Of a DNA stretch of 64,000 nt, positions 10,063 to 20,811 are shown in pieces. The translations under genes were made by a program, and so were the position numbers. This stretch comes from Strigamia acuminata (taxonomy: Eukaryota > Arthropoda > Chilopoda > Geophilomorpha > Linotaeniidae). The notes under the pieces were generated by a model. That model was given only the letters and a program-made list of their open reading frames with translations. It had not been told where the DNA came from and did not search any database. The stretch lies in NCBI GenBank assembly GCA_949358305.1, contig OX442315.1, positions 1,116,001-1,180,000 on the forward strand, given 5' to 3'. Positions within the stretch are counted from its first letter, which is position 1, and each line of letters begins with the position of its first letter.

Positions 10063-11020
10063 TTGTTTTATTTTTACCATTTTGTAAGTTTATTTCAATA
10101 TGTATAAAGTTTATTGCTTTTTGTATCAAGAATAGTATTCATTGTGTGATGTGTCTTTATAAACATCACACACAACGGTTTCTTCTGTTTGCTTCATGTT
10201 TATGCTTCGTGTATGCACGTGAAGCCCTGGTACATCTGTCGAACACCTGTACGCATTTGGACGCGCTCAACCCGCTACATCACGTGCTGAAACGCGCTCA
10301 TCACGCGCTCATCACGCGCTCATTACGCGCTCATCACGCGCTACATCACGCATAGTCGCATATACTGTATATCGCAGACATATCGCGCCCACGACAAAGC
10401 ACAAACTCATGGCGGTCACTAAAGAACATTTACGCTTCCACACACGTTTTATTTTCTTACAGGCCTTTACACGTTTAACTTGCGCGCACACTTGCTATTG
10501 CTACGGTCGACGGCGATTCGCATGCGCTATCCGCTGCATCAAACCCCAAATACCGATCAAAAATCGCAGAAAACACTAATCCCGACCCAAAAACCACCAA
10601 AATTACCCTCAACACACCCCAACAACCTTCCACCACTCAAATTACTCCGGAAAAAAACAATTTCCAACCGAAAAATCAACAAAAAATGCCAAAACAATAT
10701 TGCAAACAAAGAAAAAAGATCAATTGTCGAGGCAAATCGCCACTATAAAACAACATCGCCGCCGACATCAACTTTTTAAATTTGAGAAACTCGCGTTTTC
10801 ACTTATACCGGTGCAGTACCGGGACCGCGGAACTTTATTGCCAAGCGCCGTGTACCGCGTACTCGTACTGCGGTAATTCTCAATGATCCAATAAATAAAA
10901 TTTGAAACAAAGTTGAGTGAAATTGTAAATTTTTTGTTTATTAAAGTTCTTATTTTGTTTGTTTACACATAATTTTTTTCCATAAAAGAATGGCGACTCG
11001 ATACTTTTGTAGCTCGAATT
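10063..11020. other. unassigned sequence with an ACGCGCTCATC microrepeat
   Basis: About five copies of (C)ACGCGCTCATC lie between 10262 and 10345. The rest is unremarkable. The 99-residue frame at 10480-10779 is basic, lysine/proline/threonine-rich and low in complexity, and I do not treat it as a gene. Confidence 0.5.
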
Positions 11021-11460
11021 CACTTCATTAAACGTGTTCGGTATTCATCACGCGTCAATGCGCTCGTGCATTAGTATAGGCGCGCATGGTTTGATGCGCG
11101 CAAAAGTTGCACGGAATTTGGGCAATTTGTGATAAATTTCAGCAGATTTCTGCCTATATTTGACAAATTTCAGCAGATTTCCTCAATCCTCAAACATTTG
11201 CTAAAATTTCTCAAAAAATTTCTAAAATTAATTGAAATTTGTCTGATATTTGTCTGGAATTTGTCAAATATTGCCAAAAATCCGTGGAAATTTGTCAAAT
11301 ACTGACAAAAATCCGTGGAAATTTGTCAAATATTGGCAAAAATCCATAGAAATTTGTCAAATATTGGCAAAAATCCATAAAAATTTGTCAATATATTGGC
11401 AAAAATCCGTGTAAATTCGTCCAAAATTGCCAAAATTCGGAGCAAGTTTTGCGCGCATCA
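11021..11460. repeat. hairpin repeat Y, copy 2
   Basis: It begins CGAATTCACTTCATTAAACG, continues with CATCACGCGTCAATGCGCTC and then the TTGACAAATTTCAGCAGATT arm. It folds back through GGAAATTTGTCAAATATTGG repeats. It is collinear with the copy starting at 57839 over several hundred bases, which shows a dispersed family. Confidence 0.75.
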
Positions 11461-12177
11461 AACGCGCATCAAACACCCGAAAACGCCCGAAAATGACTTG
11501 GAACATCTTAGAAACGTGTGCTCGCAATGAAAGTTGAATAAACGCATTTTTCCGCCTACAAAATAAAATTTAGCTCTGAATTTAAACAGAAAATTAGCAT
11601 TTGTTAGATTTACTTATTTAAGTCGTTTGAAAGGTGTTCTCTCGTACTTTGTTTGGTGGTATTCTTTGTGGATGCATCGAGAAGGTCGGGGAATGTTGTT
11701 TCAGTTTTACTCCCGTTTCATTGTATTTTCTTGCAATTTTACAATGTGGCGCGAGTAGAGAAAGCTTTCCCAGGGCTTGAAAATGTTACAATGCTGCCAT
11801 GGATCTTTACACAAATTAGATACGCTATTGTTCTGCTTCATCAACAATGTTTTTGTGCTAAAAGAGCGAATCGCGCATCGCGCATCGCAAATCGCGCATT
11901 GTCAATACGTCCGATAAACGTTTCGTTGTGGCAGCCAATAGGAGCTGACCATTGTTGTATTTAAACAGATGAATTTGTAATACTCTGTAAAGATCACTCA
12001 GCAGGTGTGTCGTGGACTGATGGTCAGCTAGCAATAGTTTACAATGTTTTGGTCAACTGGGAAGTAGTTTTAGCGCGTTAACGCGCAATTCCGCTTCATT
12101 GATGCCATTGAAGTGTTTATTTCGCGTGTACGACTTTGTATCAAACAATAATCGATTTCGTTTTGCAAAACAAACTC
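11461..12177. other. unassigned sequence left of FB-A
   Basis: No supported gene. It has local CGCATCGCGCATCGCAAATC reiteration near 11875. The edge of the foldback element is not sharply defined here. Confidence 0.45.
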
Positions 12178-12690
12178 GTTCGTGTACGAGTTTTGTCCCT
12201 TTTCAACGCGAAATCGTATTCGATTCGCTTTCGAATCGAATACGAGTTTTGTCCTTTTTCAACGCGAAATCGTATTCGATTCGCTTTCGAATCGAATACG
12301 AGTTTTGTCCTTTTTCAACGCGAAATCGTATTCGATTCGCTTTCGAATCGAATACGAGTTTTGTCCTTTTTCAACGCAAAATCGTATTCGATTCGCTTTC
12401 GAATCGAATACGAGTTTTGTCCTTTTTCAACGCGAAATCGTATTCGATTCGCTTTCGAATCGAATACGAGTTTTGTCCTTTTTCAACGCGAAATCGTATT
12501 CGATTCGCTTTCGAATCGAATACGAGTTTTGTCCTTTTTCAACGCAAAATCGTATTCGATTCGCATTCGAATCGAATACGAGTTTTGCCCTTTCTCAACG
12601 CAAAATCGTATTCGATTCGCATCCGAATCAAATACGAGTTTTGTCCCTTTTCAACGCAAAATCGTATTCGATTCGCTTTCGAATCGTATA
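12178..12690. repeat. 56-bp satellite of FB-A left arm, about nine copies
   Basis: The unit reads CGAGTTTTGTCCTTTTTCAA, then CGCGAAATCGTATTCGATTC, then GCTTTCGAATCGAATA. Each unit holds a 13-bp-arm palindrome, CGTATTCGATTCG, with loop CTTT. The last units carry GCATTC or GCATCC loops, variants also seen in the inner units of the right arm and in FB-B. Confidence 0.93.
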
Positions 12691-12742
12691 CGAGATGGTC
12701 GATTTTTGTTTCCCGGACTTGGATTCGTATTCGAGTTGTTAC

Positions 12743-13206
12743 TGAAGAGTTGTGATGGCCTGTGCGCAGTCTAAATAACTCGAAACATCGTTTTCTGCTT
12801 GGCGGATAAATCGGACACGCGTCCGCCATGTTTTATTACAAAAGTAAGTGTGAAATAAAAACCCGGTTCGAGGCTAATTGCCCTCGGTTTCAAACACAAT
12901 GAAATGATAGAACAAATCAGTGCATTGACGCACTGATTCATTCTTTACAGAATGACAGAAGTAACTAATAGATCAAACAGAATAGAATAAACAATAACTG
13001 CTCTTTTGAGCAGGCGACTAAGGGAGAAGTGCCATTGGAGATAAATGATCGGTCGCAGCAATATAACACGCATTATATAAAAACAAGATTGACCGATCTC
13101 ATGCACGGGTCAATAAACAATGGCACATCAAATGCACTAAATCAGAAAGGTGCATTTAACAACACACACGCATGAAGGGGACAAACAGCAAAACACTAAC
13201 CCAACA
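12743..13206 (-). repeat. Cop-A2 3' LTR (464 bp)
   Basis: Read on the minus strand it starts TGTTGGGTTAGTG after the polypurine tract CGAAGGGGGATT and ends CAACTCTTCA. It contains a TATA-like TTTATATAATGCG, an AATAAAAC signal and the GGCGGACGCGTGTCCG hairpin. Small differences from the 5' LTR include CACGCATGAAGG here and CGCGCGTGAAGG there. Confidence 0.92.
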
Positions 13207-13223
13207 AATCCCCCTTCGTTTAG

Positions 13224-15476
13224 CTATTTGTCGACCACAAAGATATATTCGCATAGGGCGTTCAGTCTGGATTTAGGTAACCACTTCGTTAGAATATCGG
13301 CGACATTTAATTCGCCGGAAACATGCTCGATCAAAAACGTTCCTTTCTCGAACCAATCTCTAACGAAGTGAAGCTTTACGTCTATATGTTTATTTGCCCT
13401 GTTCTCAATCCTATTCTTACAGTATTGGATAGCCGGCTGGCTATCCGCAAAAACACAGGGCGTATTTCGCTCGAGACAAAACATTATTTTCGCGTCGTAA
13501 AGGCGCTCGAGCCAAATAACTTCTTTCACCCCATCGACCACGGCGAGAAATTCGCTCTCCATGATCGACAGGGAGGTCATCGATTGTTTGTGGCAATTCC
13601 ACGAGATGGGAATGCCACCCATATAGACAATATGTCCCCCAAAGCTTCGTCGTCTGTCTTGATCTAGGGCAAACGACGCGTCGGTGTAAACTGTCAAATT
13701 CTCGTTTTTACAGTTCGACAAGTTAATCGAATAATTCGACGTGGTGGCCAAATATCGCAGGACTTGTAGTAACATATTGACATGGCGTGTCGAATGCGTC
13801 TCGTTATACTGAGAAAGCACTATTACTGAAAACAGTATGTCGGGTCTGGTTCGGCTGGCGATGAACAATAGACTTCCGACCAGAGATCTGTACGGGAATG
13901 AAGTATCGACTTTTTCCCCGGTTCTTACACTTTGAATCATGGTTCCCGGGGTTACTGGAACTTTTACTCGATGGCACGAGTCAATCCCGTATGCTTTACA
14001 AAGCTTTTCAATATATTTCCGTTGGTGGATTTTAATCATGCCCCCGGACCTATCAAACTCGATTCCTAAAAGTAAAGTTACGGGTCCCAGACTCACTACT
14101 TCAAACGATTCCCGTAACCACTTCAAAACGCATTGTTCCACATAGTCATCCTTCGAGAATAGCACGATATCGTCCACGTAGAAGATGACTATCCCGTCGT
14201 TGTCTAGGGCATAGACACAGTTTAAACCCAACAACGGTTGAAAGCCTAATTCAAGTAGTCGTATGTGGAGGACCTGGTACCACATACGACCGGACTGGTG
14301 TAATCCATAAAGTGATTTTAAAAGCATCCAGCATTTATGCTTATTATGGGCGGTACGATATCCCTTGGGGATCTCCATGTACTGTACCGTATCAAGGTCC
14401 CCGTAAAGGTACGCGGCCTTGATATCCAGGTGTAAATCCCGCCATCCCTTGAGTATTACCAAAGTGCAAAAGAACACTATTACTAGCACGAAGTTGACGA
14501 CGGGGGAGAACACCTCCGTAAAGTCAACTCCGGGCTTTTGCTTAAAGCCCTGTGCGACGAGTCGGGCTCGGTAGCGTTGGATAACACCTGTGTGGTCGCG
14601 CTTCATTTTATATATCCATTTCGATCCCAAAAGAGTCGTACCCTCATCTAAAGTTGTTTTGTCAACTTCCTTGTAAACCGTTCTTTCATCAAACACATCA
14701 ATTTCTTCCCTCATAGCTTTAATCCAATCAGGGCGCTTGATGTGGTACATGGCTTCTTCGTAGGTTTCAGGCTCGACGGCGCAGAAACCTGCAAACCCTA
14801 ACGGCTCACCGTCCCCCTCTAATGTCTTAAAGTCAAATAGGGATGCATCATATGCGTACCCTTCCTCGTCGCACCAACGTGCAATATCAACTCGACTTCT
14901 TATCTTGTCCTTTAAGGGCGTGATGTAAACAACATCTATTTGTCCCGCCGTCGCTCCGTCTTTACGGACGGATGCGCGTCGTTCCCATTCCGCCATATTT
15001 AACGGCAGTAGTTCCGGATGTAACATCACGTTCCCTTTCTTTTTCTTTGATCGTGATCCACGCCGTGTTTGAATCCCAGGAGGAATTTCAGGTTCCCCAT
15101 CATCAGGATAGTCGTTGGAGTAATTCCCATCATCCCCCTTTGCCCCACCAATTTCTTCAACAGGCTCATCCCCTGTATCCCTATCCCCAAGAATAGGGTT
15201 CCCCTCAACGGGCATAAGTGGGGGTTGCTGAGCTGCCTGTTTAGCGACTGGCCTCAATTCAGGTCTAAAAGTAGGCTTTGGGGTCGTGGGCAATGCGGGT
15301 TTCACTTTTTGCTGCGGAACAGGTTGTGGAACTTCCTGTATCGCAGGAGGGGGTTCCGGAATCCCCGGAACTTCTAGGACTTTCAGGATCTCCGGAGCCT
15401 CCTTAATTATTGGGTCGGCAGCAACACTGTCGTCGTCAGAAAATGACCCATTGAACGAGTCCAAACTCGACGTATC
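13224..15476 (-). pseudogene. Cop-A2 pol, reverse transcriptase and RNase H part
   Basis: An uninterrupted frame of about 750 residues. It runs from the linker (DSFNGSFSDDD) through the reverse transcriptase (SLYGLHQSGRMWYQ, catalytic YVDD) and RNase H (YTDAS, MESEF, FADSQ) to HVSGELNVADILTKWL. The protein is nearly identical to Cop-A1. It is separated from the integrase part by the insertion at 15482-15917 and has no start of its own, so I treat it as the 3' half of a broken polyprotein. No internal nonsense or frameshift is visible in this half. Confidence 0.9.
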
Positions 15477-15481
15477 ACAGT

Positions 15482-15917
15482 CTTGACTTTATAGTGGAGA
15501 GATTACTTCGTGCGTTTCCGAATTAGCGCGATTGTTACGCGATTAGTTTATCATTGTATTATGTCCCGGAATTGCAGATCAGTTGTTATTGCTTTTTATC
15601 TAATGCGTGTTTCGTTACCACAACTGATTTACCTTTATATAATGATTTGTCTAATTGTCGTCTGCTCTTATGAGCATTTTGTATTAAGAACTTGTTCTGT
15701 TTTAAGTTGTTTATGTTTAAACATTGTACAGGACAAATCAAATTGAATACAATAGTGATTTGTCCTTCTTACAGTTTGTGAGGTGAAATAACCTCAAACC
15801 ATGTATCATTTGTTCTCACATGTTTTCCATGATATTAAAGATGGCGGCACAATTTGTGCTAGTATTGCAAAACATTGAAAACTGCTTGAACTCACCTGAT
15901 TTAAGATCCATAGGCCA
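15482..15917 (+). mobile_element. 436-bp LTR-like insertion in Cop-A2 pol
   Basis: It is flanked by ACAGT at 15477-15481 and 15918-15922 and interrupts a region continuous in Cop-A1. Its plus strand follows the same order as a Cop-A LTR: CTGCTCTTATGAGCA hairpin, CTTGTTCTG, a paired GTGATTTGTCC/GGACAAATC segment, CCTCAAACCATG and AAAGATGGCGGCACAA. It is most likely a solo LTR of a related copia family in the plus orientation. Its left end does not start exactly with TG, so the ends may be altered. A donor-like GGTGAGT on the minus strand makes an intron a less likely alternative. Confidence 0.65.
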
Positions 15918-15922
15918 ACAGT

Positions 15923-18020
15923 TCAGGCGGCGTGGCCGTCCCTAATTCAAACCAGAAATTGTTCTCAAATATCTTGACGTGTTTAGACAAAAACACCTGA
16001 TTTTTATTCGGATCCCAAATTCTATAGCCGCGTGTAGAAGCGGCGTATCCAATTAATGCCCCAGCCCATGCCCTGTCTTGTAATTTCCCACCCCGAGTCT
16101 GAGATGGGATATGGACATAAGTTAATGAGCCAATGCACTTGACATGGCGAAGGGACAATTTCTTATTATAAAACACAGAATAAGGTGTTTTCCCACCAAT
16201 TCCCGTATGTGGAAAACGGTTTTTCAGATATACAACTGAAACGGCAAGCTCTGCCCATAAAGTGGCGGGAAATTTATTCTCAAAAAGAAGTGCCCGAGTA
16301 CCATTAAGAATGGTACGGTTCGCCCGTTCGGCGACCGAATTCATTTCTGGGCTGTATGCATTAGTCCTCATACACTTAAGCCCAATTGTCGCCACATAAT
16401 TGTCCCATTGTCTAGATATGAACTCCCCTCCATTATCAGTTTTTATGGCCTTTACCTTCTTAGAGGTCGTTCGCTCAACTTCAAGTAGCCACCGCTTGAA
16501 ATGTCCTAAAACGTGACTTTTCCGTTTCATGATAATTATCCACATAAAGCGGGAAAAATCATCGATGAGAATGAGATAATAGTACGCCCCACCCAATGTT
16601 TGAACTGGAGCGGGGCCCCACACGTCTAAGTGCACTATTTCCAAAATACTTTTTGTCGTAATTCCAATTATTGGGGGAAAACTAGCACGTGTGCTCTTCG
16701 CCCTGGCGCAAGAGTCACACGTCGACAACTCCTTATTCGAGAGTTTCAGCCCAAAAACATCAGTTGACTTTTCTAAACCCGCAATTCCCTTTGCATTTAA
16801 ATGCCCTAAGCGGGAGTGCCAAATGTCCATCGTTTGAGCCTTATCTTTCTTGTCAAAAGTTTTAACCCCATTAGTAGAATTGTTCCCATTCTCTGCTTTG
16901 TTCTGCACAATTGAACTTGCCTCCTTAGAGGCATTGGCAGTCTTTGCCTTGATTTTATTCGAAACATTCGCTTGCGCATTAGTCGTAACATTCGCAGGCG
17001 CGTTGTTCGCAACACTCGCTTGCCCCTTTATCGCTGGTGCAGGTTTCCCTGACTCACTCGAATTTTGGGTTAATGCGTCCTTAAAACTAGGGTATGTTAG
17101 TATCGAATTTACAACTTCATCGCCTTTTATAAGCAGACTAGAAGACACTGTCGCAGCCTGTTGCGCAGGTAATGCGGCAGTGTTCACAGGAGAAATACGA
17201 CAATTGACCTTATACATCCGATCACTCGTGCGTTCCGCAGTGATGGAAAGGTCATCAATTTTGTCGTTATAAATAACCATTTTGCCATTTTTAATCATGG
17301 TCGTTGCCCCAGCTTCATCCGTGCGACCCAACGAAATCAAATTCTTCCTAAAGTTGGGTGCATAAAATACATTTTGCAATGTAAGTGCACGGGTGCGGGT
17401 TCCGTAAATCGATGTCAATGTCACATTTCCTATTCCTTCGATTCTCGACTTTCCTTCTCCCTGTTGCACGTGGCCAGTTAATGGCTTGAAGTCGGAAAAC
17501 CAGTCTTTGTTGAAGGAGAAATGGTCCGTCGCCCCTGTGTCGACGTACCATTGCGAATCATAATTCGCGTGAGACACGTGGGAAGCCGGCACAGGGGGTT
17601 GTTGTTGAAGCCAAATCGCCGCGGAGTAATAAGAGACTGGAGAGTCGCTGAATATGTCAGCCTGTGTGACAGCGGCCTTTTGCTGGCCCCTTCCACGTCC
17701 CTTGCCCCGTGGATTGCCTCTAAATTGTCCAGTTTGGTTCCCTTTTGGTTGGAATTGCTGTTTCGGCGGAGTAGGGCATTCACGGGCGAAGTGGCCCGTC
17801 CCACCTCAAGTAAAACAGATGCGTGGGCCGCCGAGTGCATTTCCACCACGTCCGCGTTGTCTTCCGCCTTGGTTAAAGAAAGCGCCAGTGCTCTCCAATG
17901 GCGTCTTGGAAGGCACGCCAAACTCGTCGGTCGTTACATGCAAGCGGTTGTATTCGCCTACCAGGCGTTCCTTGACCGCTGCTGCCGTGAACTCTGCGTC
18001 ACCCCAGTGATAAACCGTCT
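15923..18020 (-). pseudogene. Cop-A2 gag C-terminus, protease, integrase
   Basis: On the minus strand, continuing from the Gyp-M insertion at 18020, the frame encodes the gag C-terminus with a glycine/arginine-rich stretch. A CCHC zinc knuckle follows, whose second cysteine codon is TGA (17806-17808). Then come the protease (WYVDTGATDHFS, catalytic DTG near 17530), the spacer, the GAG-pre-integrase domain (WHSRLGHL...CDSC) and the integrase (HLDVWGP, KTDNGGEF, NSVAERANR). It ends in the LTR-like insertion, where the frame runs into a stop at 15901. Apart from the TGA, the domains and catalytic residues are intact. Confidence 0.88.
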
Positions 18021-18540
18021 TGTCACGTGTACGAACCGTGCTAATTAATGCGCGATTCGTAACGCGTAATTCGAGTTATTATTGGTTAAAGTTGCTAAAT
18101 TTCGGCCACAGATGGCGCTGACGGTTGGACTCCGTCATCGCCATGTGATGGACCAGTCAATTCAATTATGGGGTTTATGGCAGATTTGCTATAAATAAGG
18201 AGCCCGCACTAAGACAGGTCTCTAATACCTTTTGCCTTTCAGAGACTAGAGAGTCCAATGTCGCCTCAATAAAGAGAGCGGCTGCCGACTATAAACAGCA
18301 ACAATTAAAATACCATTTGGATTATCACACAGTTGTTTTATAGCCCAATTAATAGAAGTTGTAAATTTAACAAATGTAAAAGTGACAATTGATCCAAATA
18401 TCATTCTGACCTGTTTGAGAATAAAACTGAATTGAATTTAAAGCATAAACCAAATCTCATTCTTTCCTGTCACATTCACTAAAACCCCAAATAAAATAAC
18501 GTTGCGTGGAAACCTGATCAGGCCCGGAAACCACGTAACA
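18021..18540 (+). repeat. Gyp-M 5' LTR (520 bp)
   Basis: It starts TGTCACGTGTACG and ends CCACGTAACA. It contains a TATA-like GCTATAAATAAGG near 18189, CAATAAAGAG downstream, and CCACAGATGGCGCTG at 18106-18120, which resembles a CTCF core motif. The copy at 25770-26289 appears identical. Confidence 0.95.
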
Positions 18541-18542
18541 AA

Positions 18543-18556
18543 TGGTGGAGATGCGG
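18543..18556 (+). promoter_or_regulatory. Gyp-M primer binding site, probably tRNA-Ala
   Basis: TGGTGGAGATGCGG starts two bases after the LTR. It is complementary to a tRNA 3' end of the form CCGCATCTCCACCA, which from memory fits insect-type tRNA-Ala. A search of the host tRNAs would settle it. Confidence 0.65.
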
Positions 18557-19725
18557 TTCTTTCCCCGGGACCAAAAGTAGAATAAAAACCCCGAAAATTA
18601 GAGCTAAAATCATTAAAATTGTAAAATTTAAAGTAAAATGAGTGAAATTAGAATTAAAATCACATAAAATTGGCAAATTTGGCTTAAAATAGCTTTGAAA
18701 ATCATATAAAATTTTGAGAAATCCCAAACTAATTTGAATATGAGTGATTCATTTGTGAAATTGATAGGAAAGTGAGAGTGAGTCATTGCTAGTGAATAAA
18801 TAGGTCAATTAGATTGAAAATTGATAAAGTCTAAAAAAATAAAATAGAATAGAATAGAAGTTTTGAGTGTTTAAATTGGATAAATTTGCATTTGAGTGTT
18901 ATTTACTGTGATATTTGACTTTGAATTGAATTGATATAGTATTATTGATTGAATTTTGATAAAATTTAATGAAATTGTATAGTAATGAAGAATTTAATTG
19001 TGATGTTAGGATAAAATTGAATGATAATAGAGAATATATTATTTATATCTATTAATGAATTTGTTTTCTTTCCAGAGCATTTTTGTAAAGTGTTATTAAT
19101 AAGAAATTTTTCCTTGAATAGTTTTGATGAAATTTAGTAATTATGACCGTGAAAATGAATTGTTTTTTTTGATATTTTGTAATTATGACCGTGAAAATTG
19201 AAGTGTTTAATTATTGAATTATTTTTCAGAAAGTGAAAAGAGTTTTGTGTGCTAAAAAGTTATAGTGTTATTTATAACTGGAAAAGTGAATTAAAAGTGC
19301 TTCGAGTCAAAGGATTGTGTCTTCTCTACAATTAATAAATCATTGCGGACTCTAGACGTTACGCGTTTTCAAAATACGTAACGGATTACCTGCTCTCAGG
19401 TAGTAAGAAAGAAGAAGAGTTGGAAGAAGAGACAGCATTGAGTGACAAGGTGACTGAGCGAAAGAGGGGGCCAAAACCCAAAGAGGGACTTAAAACTCAA
19501 AAAAGGGAAGGTGAAACCCCGCAACAGCACCGAATACGAGTTGTTAGTGCTGATCTTCAAGCTGAATTGTTCCCACACGAGGTGGAGCAATTAGGAGAAT
19601 TATTGATACGAGAACAGGGTGATCAGGACGACGCAGACGAGAAGGACGTTTTCCAAGACGTTGAGGAGCAACCAAATTTAGAACTTTCATATTTGTGTAT
19701 AAATAAAGAACAATCACCAATTAAA

Positions 19726-20811
19726 ATGGCAAATGCTTCACCAGAACTTGTAGCAATACAGACGGTATTACAAAATTTAGTGGTTAATAGAAGAAATCCA
19801 GTTGACTTTGATCCGGCGACAGGAAATATTGACACATGGCTGATCGGATATGAAGATACAATAGCCGATGACACCGAGAGAATTAAACATCTATCAATTG
19901 TGCTGAAATCCTCCGCATCATCGTGGTATCTAGACCAACTTCCACAACATCCGACTAGAACATGGATTCAATGGAAAGATGCGTTGAAGGCAAAATTCAG
20001 ACGACAAATAACAACAATTTTGTCGAAATTACAGGCAATGCAGCACAAAGATGGGACAGCTTTGGAACATATGCAGAAAATATTAAAAGAATGTTCTTTT
20101 GCGAGACCAGCATTTACTGAAGAACAAAAGATATTTCATGTGTTTCAAGGACTTAAAAAGGTGACTAGAGATAAATTGGTAGTCAATTTTCCAAAGACAT
20201 TGGATCAGTTAACATCTCAACTTGGATTATTGGAAGCTCATGCATTCAGTGAGGACCCTGCAGAAGTTTTACTAACCCTACTGCAAAAAGCTGTTGATAC
20301 AACAGGCGAGGTGAAACCAAGCTTGTTAGTTGAACCGAGCGACGTCAATAAAACCAAAGACGAGTTGTTAGCAGAGGTCAAAGTGCTAAGACAACAGCAG
20401 CAGTTTGGGGAAGTTCAATATGCAGAGGTAACTCCTGTCTTCTATCAAAATCAATGGTACACACCACATCCAAACCAGGCCCAGTTCTACAATAGAGGCA
20501 ACTTTAGAGGACGATCTGGACAACAACGGGGATGGTGGAACCAAGGAAGAGGATGGAATAACAACAAAGGTCAAAACAGAGGCAATTGGAATGATCAGTG
20601 GAATAATCAAGGTCAAGGATTCCAACAACAACAACAACAATTACAACAGCAATGGAACCCACCACAAGGACAAAGACCACAGGGGAATCCAAATAACCAA
20701 GGCCATCCTAAAAATCCAAATTATAAAGGTAAAAATTTTATTGAAAATTACCGAGGCCGAGGAAATCGAGGAGCCCCACGTGGTGGACCAACTAATCCAT
20801 CGGGAAACTAG
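19726..20811 (+). CDS. Gyp-M Gag (361 aa)
   Basis: The first in-frame ATG (AAAATGG context) is at 19726; the frame is open upstream to about 19420 but without an ATG. Residues about 25-190 form a capsid-like retrotransposon Gag domain (IDTWLIGYED, WYLDQLPQHPTRTWIQWKDALKAKF, LDQLTSQLGLLEAH). There is no CCHC zinc knuckle. The last 110 residues are rich in Q, N, G, R and W with RG motifs (RGNFRGRSG, RGWWNQGRG, GRGNRGAPRGG), which would bind RNA instead. Gag assembles the particle and packages element RNA. The stop TAG directly follows a slippery heptamer. Confidence 0.88.
   Translation: MANASPELVAIQTVLQNLVVNRRNPVDFDPATGNIDTWLIGYEDTIADDTERIKHLSIVLKSSASSWYLDQLPQHPTRTWIQWKDALKAKFRRQITTILSKLQAMQHKDGTALEHMQKILKECSFARPAFTEEQKIFHVFQGLKKVTRDKLVVNFPKTLDQLTSQLGLLEAHAFSEDPAEVLLTLLQKAVDTTGEVKPSLLVEPSDVNKTKDELLAEVKVLRQQQQFGEVQYAEVTPVFYQNQWYTPHPNQAQFYNRGNFRGRSGQQRGWWNQGRGWNNNKGQNRGNWNDQWNNQGQGFQQQQQQLQQQWNPPQGQRPQGNPNNQGHPKNPNYKGKNFIENYRGRGNRGAPRGGPTNPSGN
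20802..20808 (+). promoter_or_regulatory. -1 ribosomal frameshift site GGGAAAC of Gyp-M
   Basis: In the gag frame the codons are GGA AAC TAG preceded by G, that is, the canonical X XXY YYZ heptamer G GGA AAC directly before the gag stop. The pol frame is exactly -1 relative to gag and is open across this site and on to the pol ATG at 20883. No strong stem follows within 40 bp by eye, so the stimulatory element is unclear. Confidence 0.85.

Noticed and set aside
9658-10355. Three overlapping plus-strand ORFs of 135-175 residues
   Set aside because: They are open only because the 32-bp satellite lacks stops in every frame; the predicted peptides are the same repeat in three phases.
10480-10779. 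99-residue basic ORF
   Set aside because: Lysine/proline/threonine-rich and low-complexity, with no context or relative to support a gene.
12099-12829. ORFs of 187-218 residues with NRIRVLSFFNAKSYSIRF-like repeats
   Set aside because: These come from the 56-bp satellite of the foldback arm, read in several frames on both strands. The same applies to 28313-29640 and 59152-60048.
17478-18048. ORFs on both strands around 17.5-18.0 kb
   Set aside because: They are shadows of the Cop-A2 gag/zinc-knuckle frame; the true frame is the one containing the CCHC motif with the TGA.
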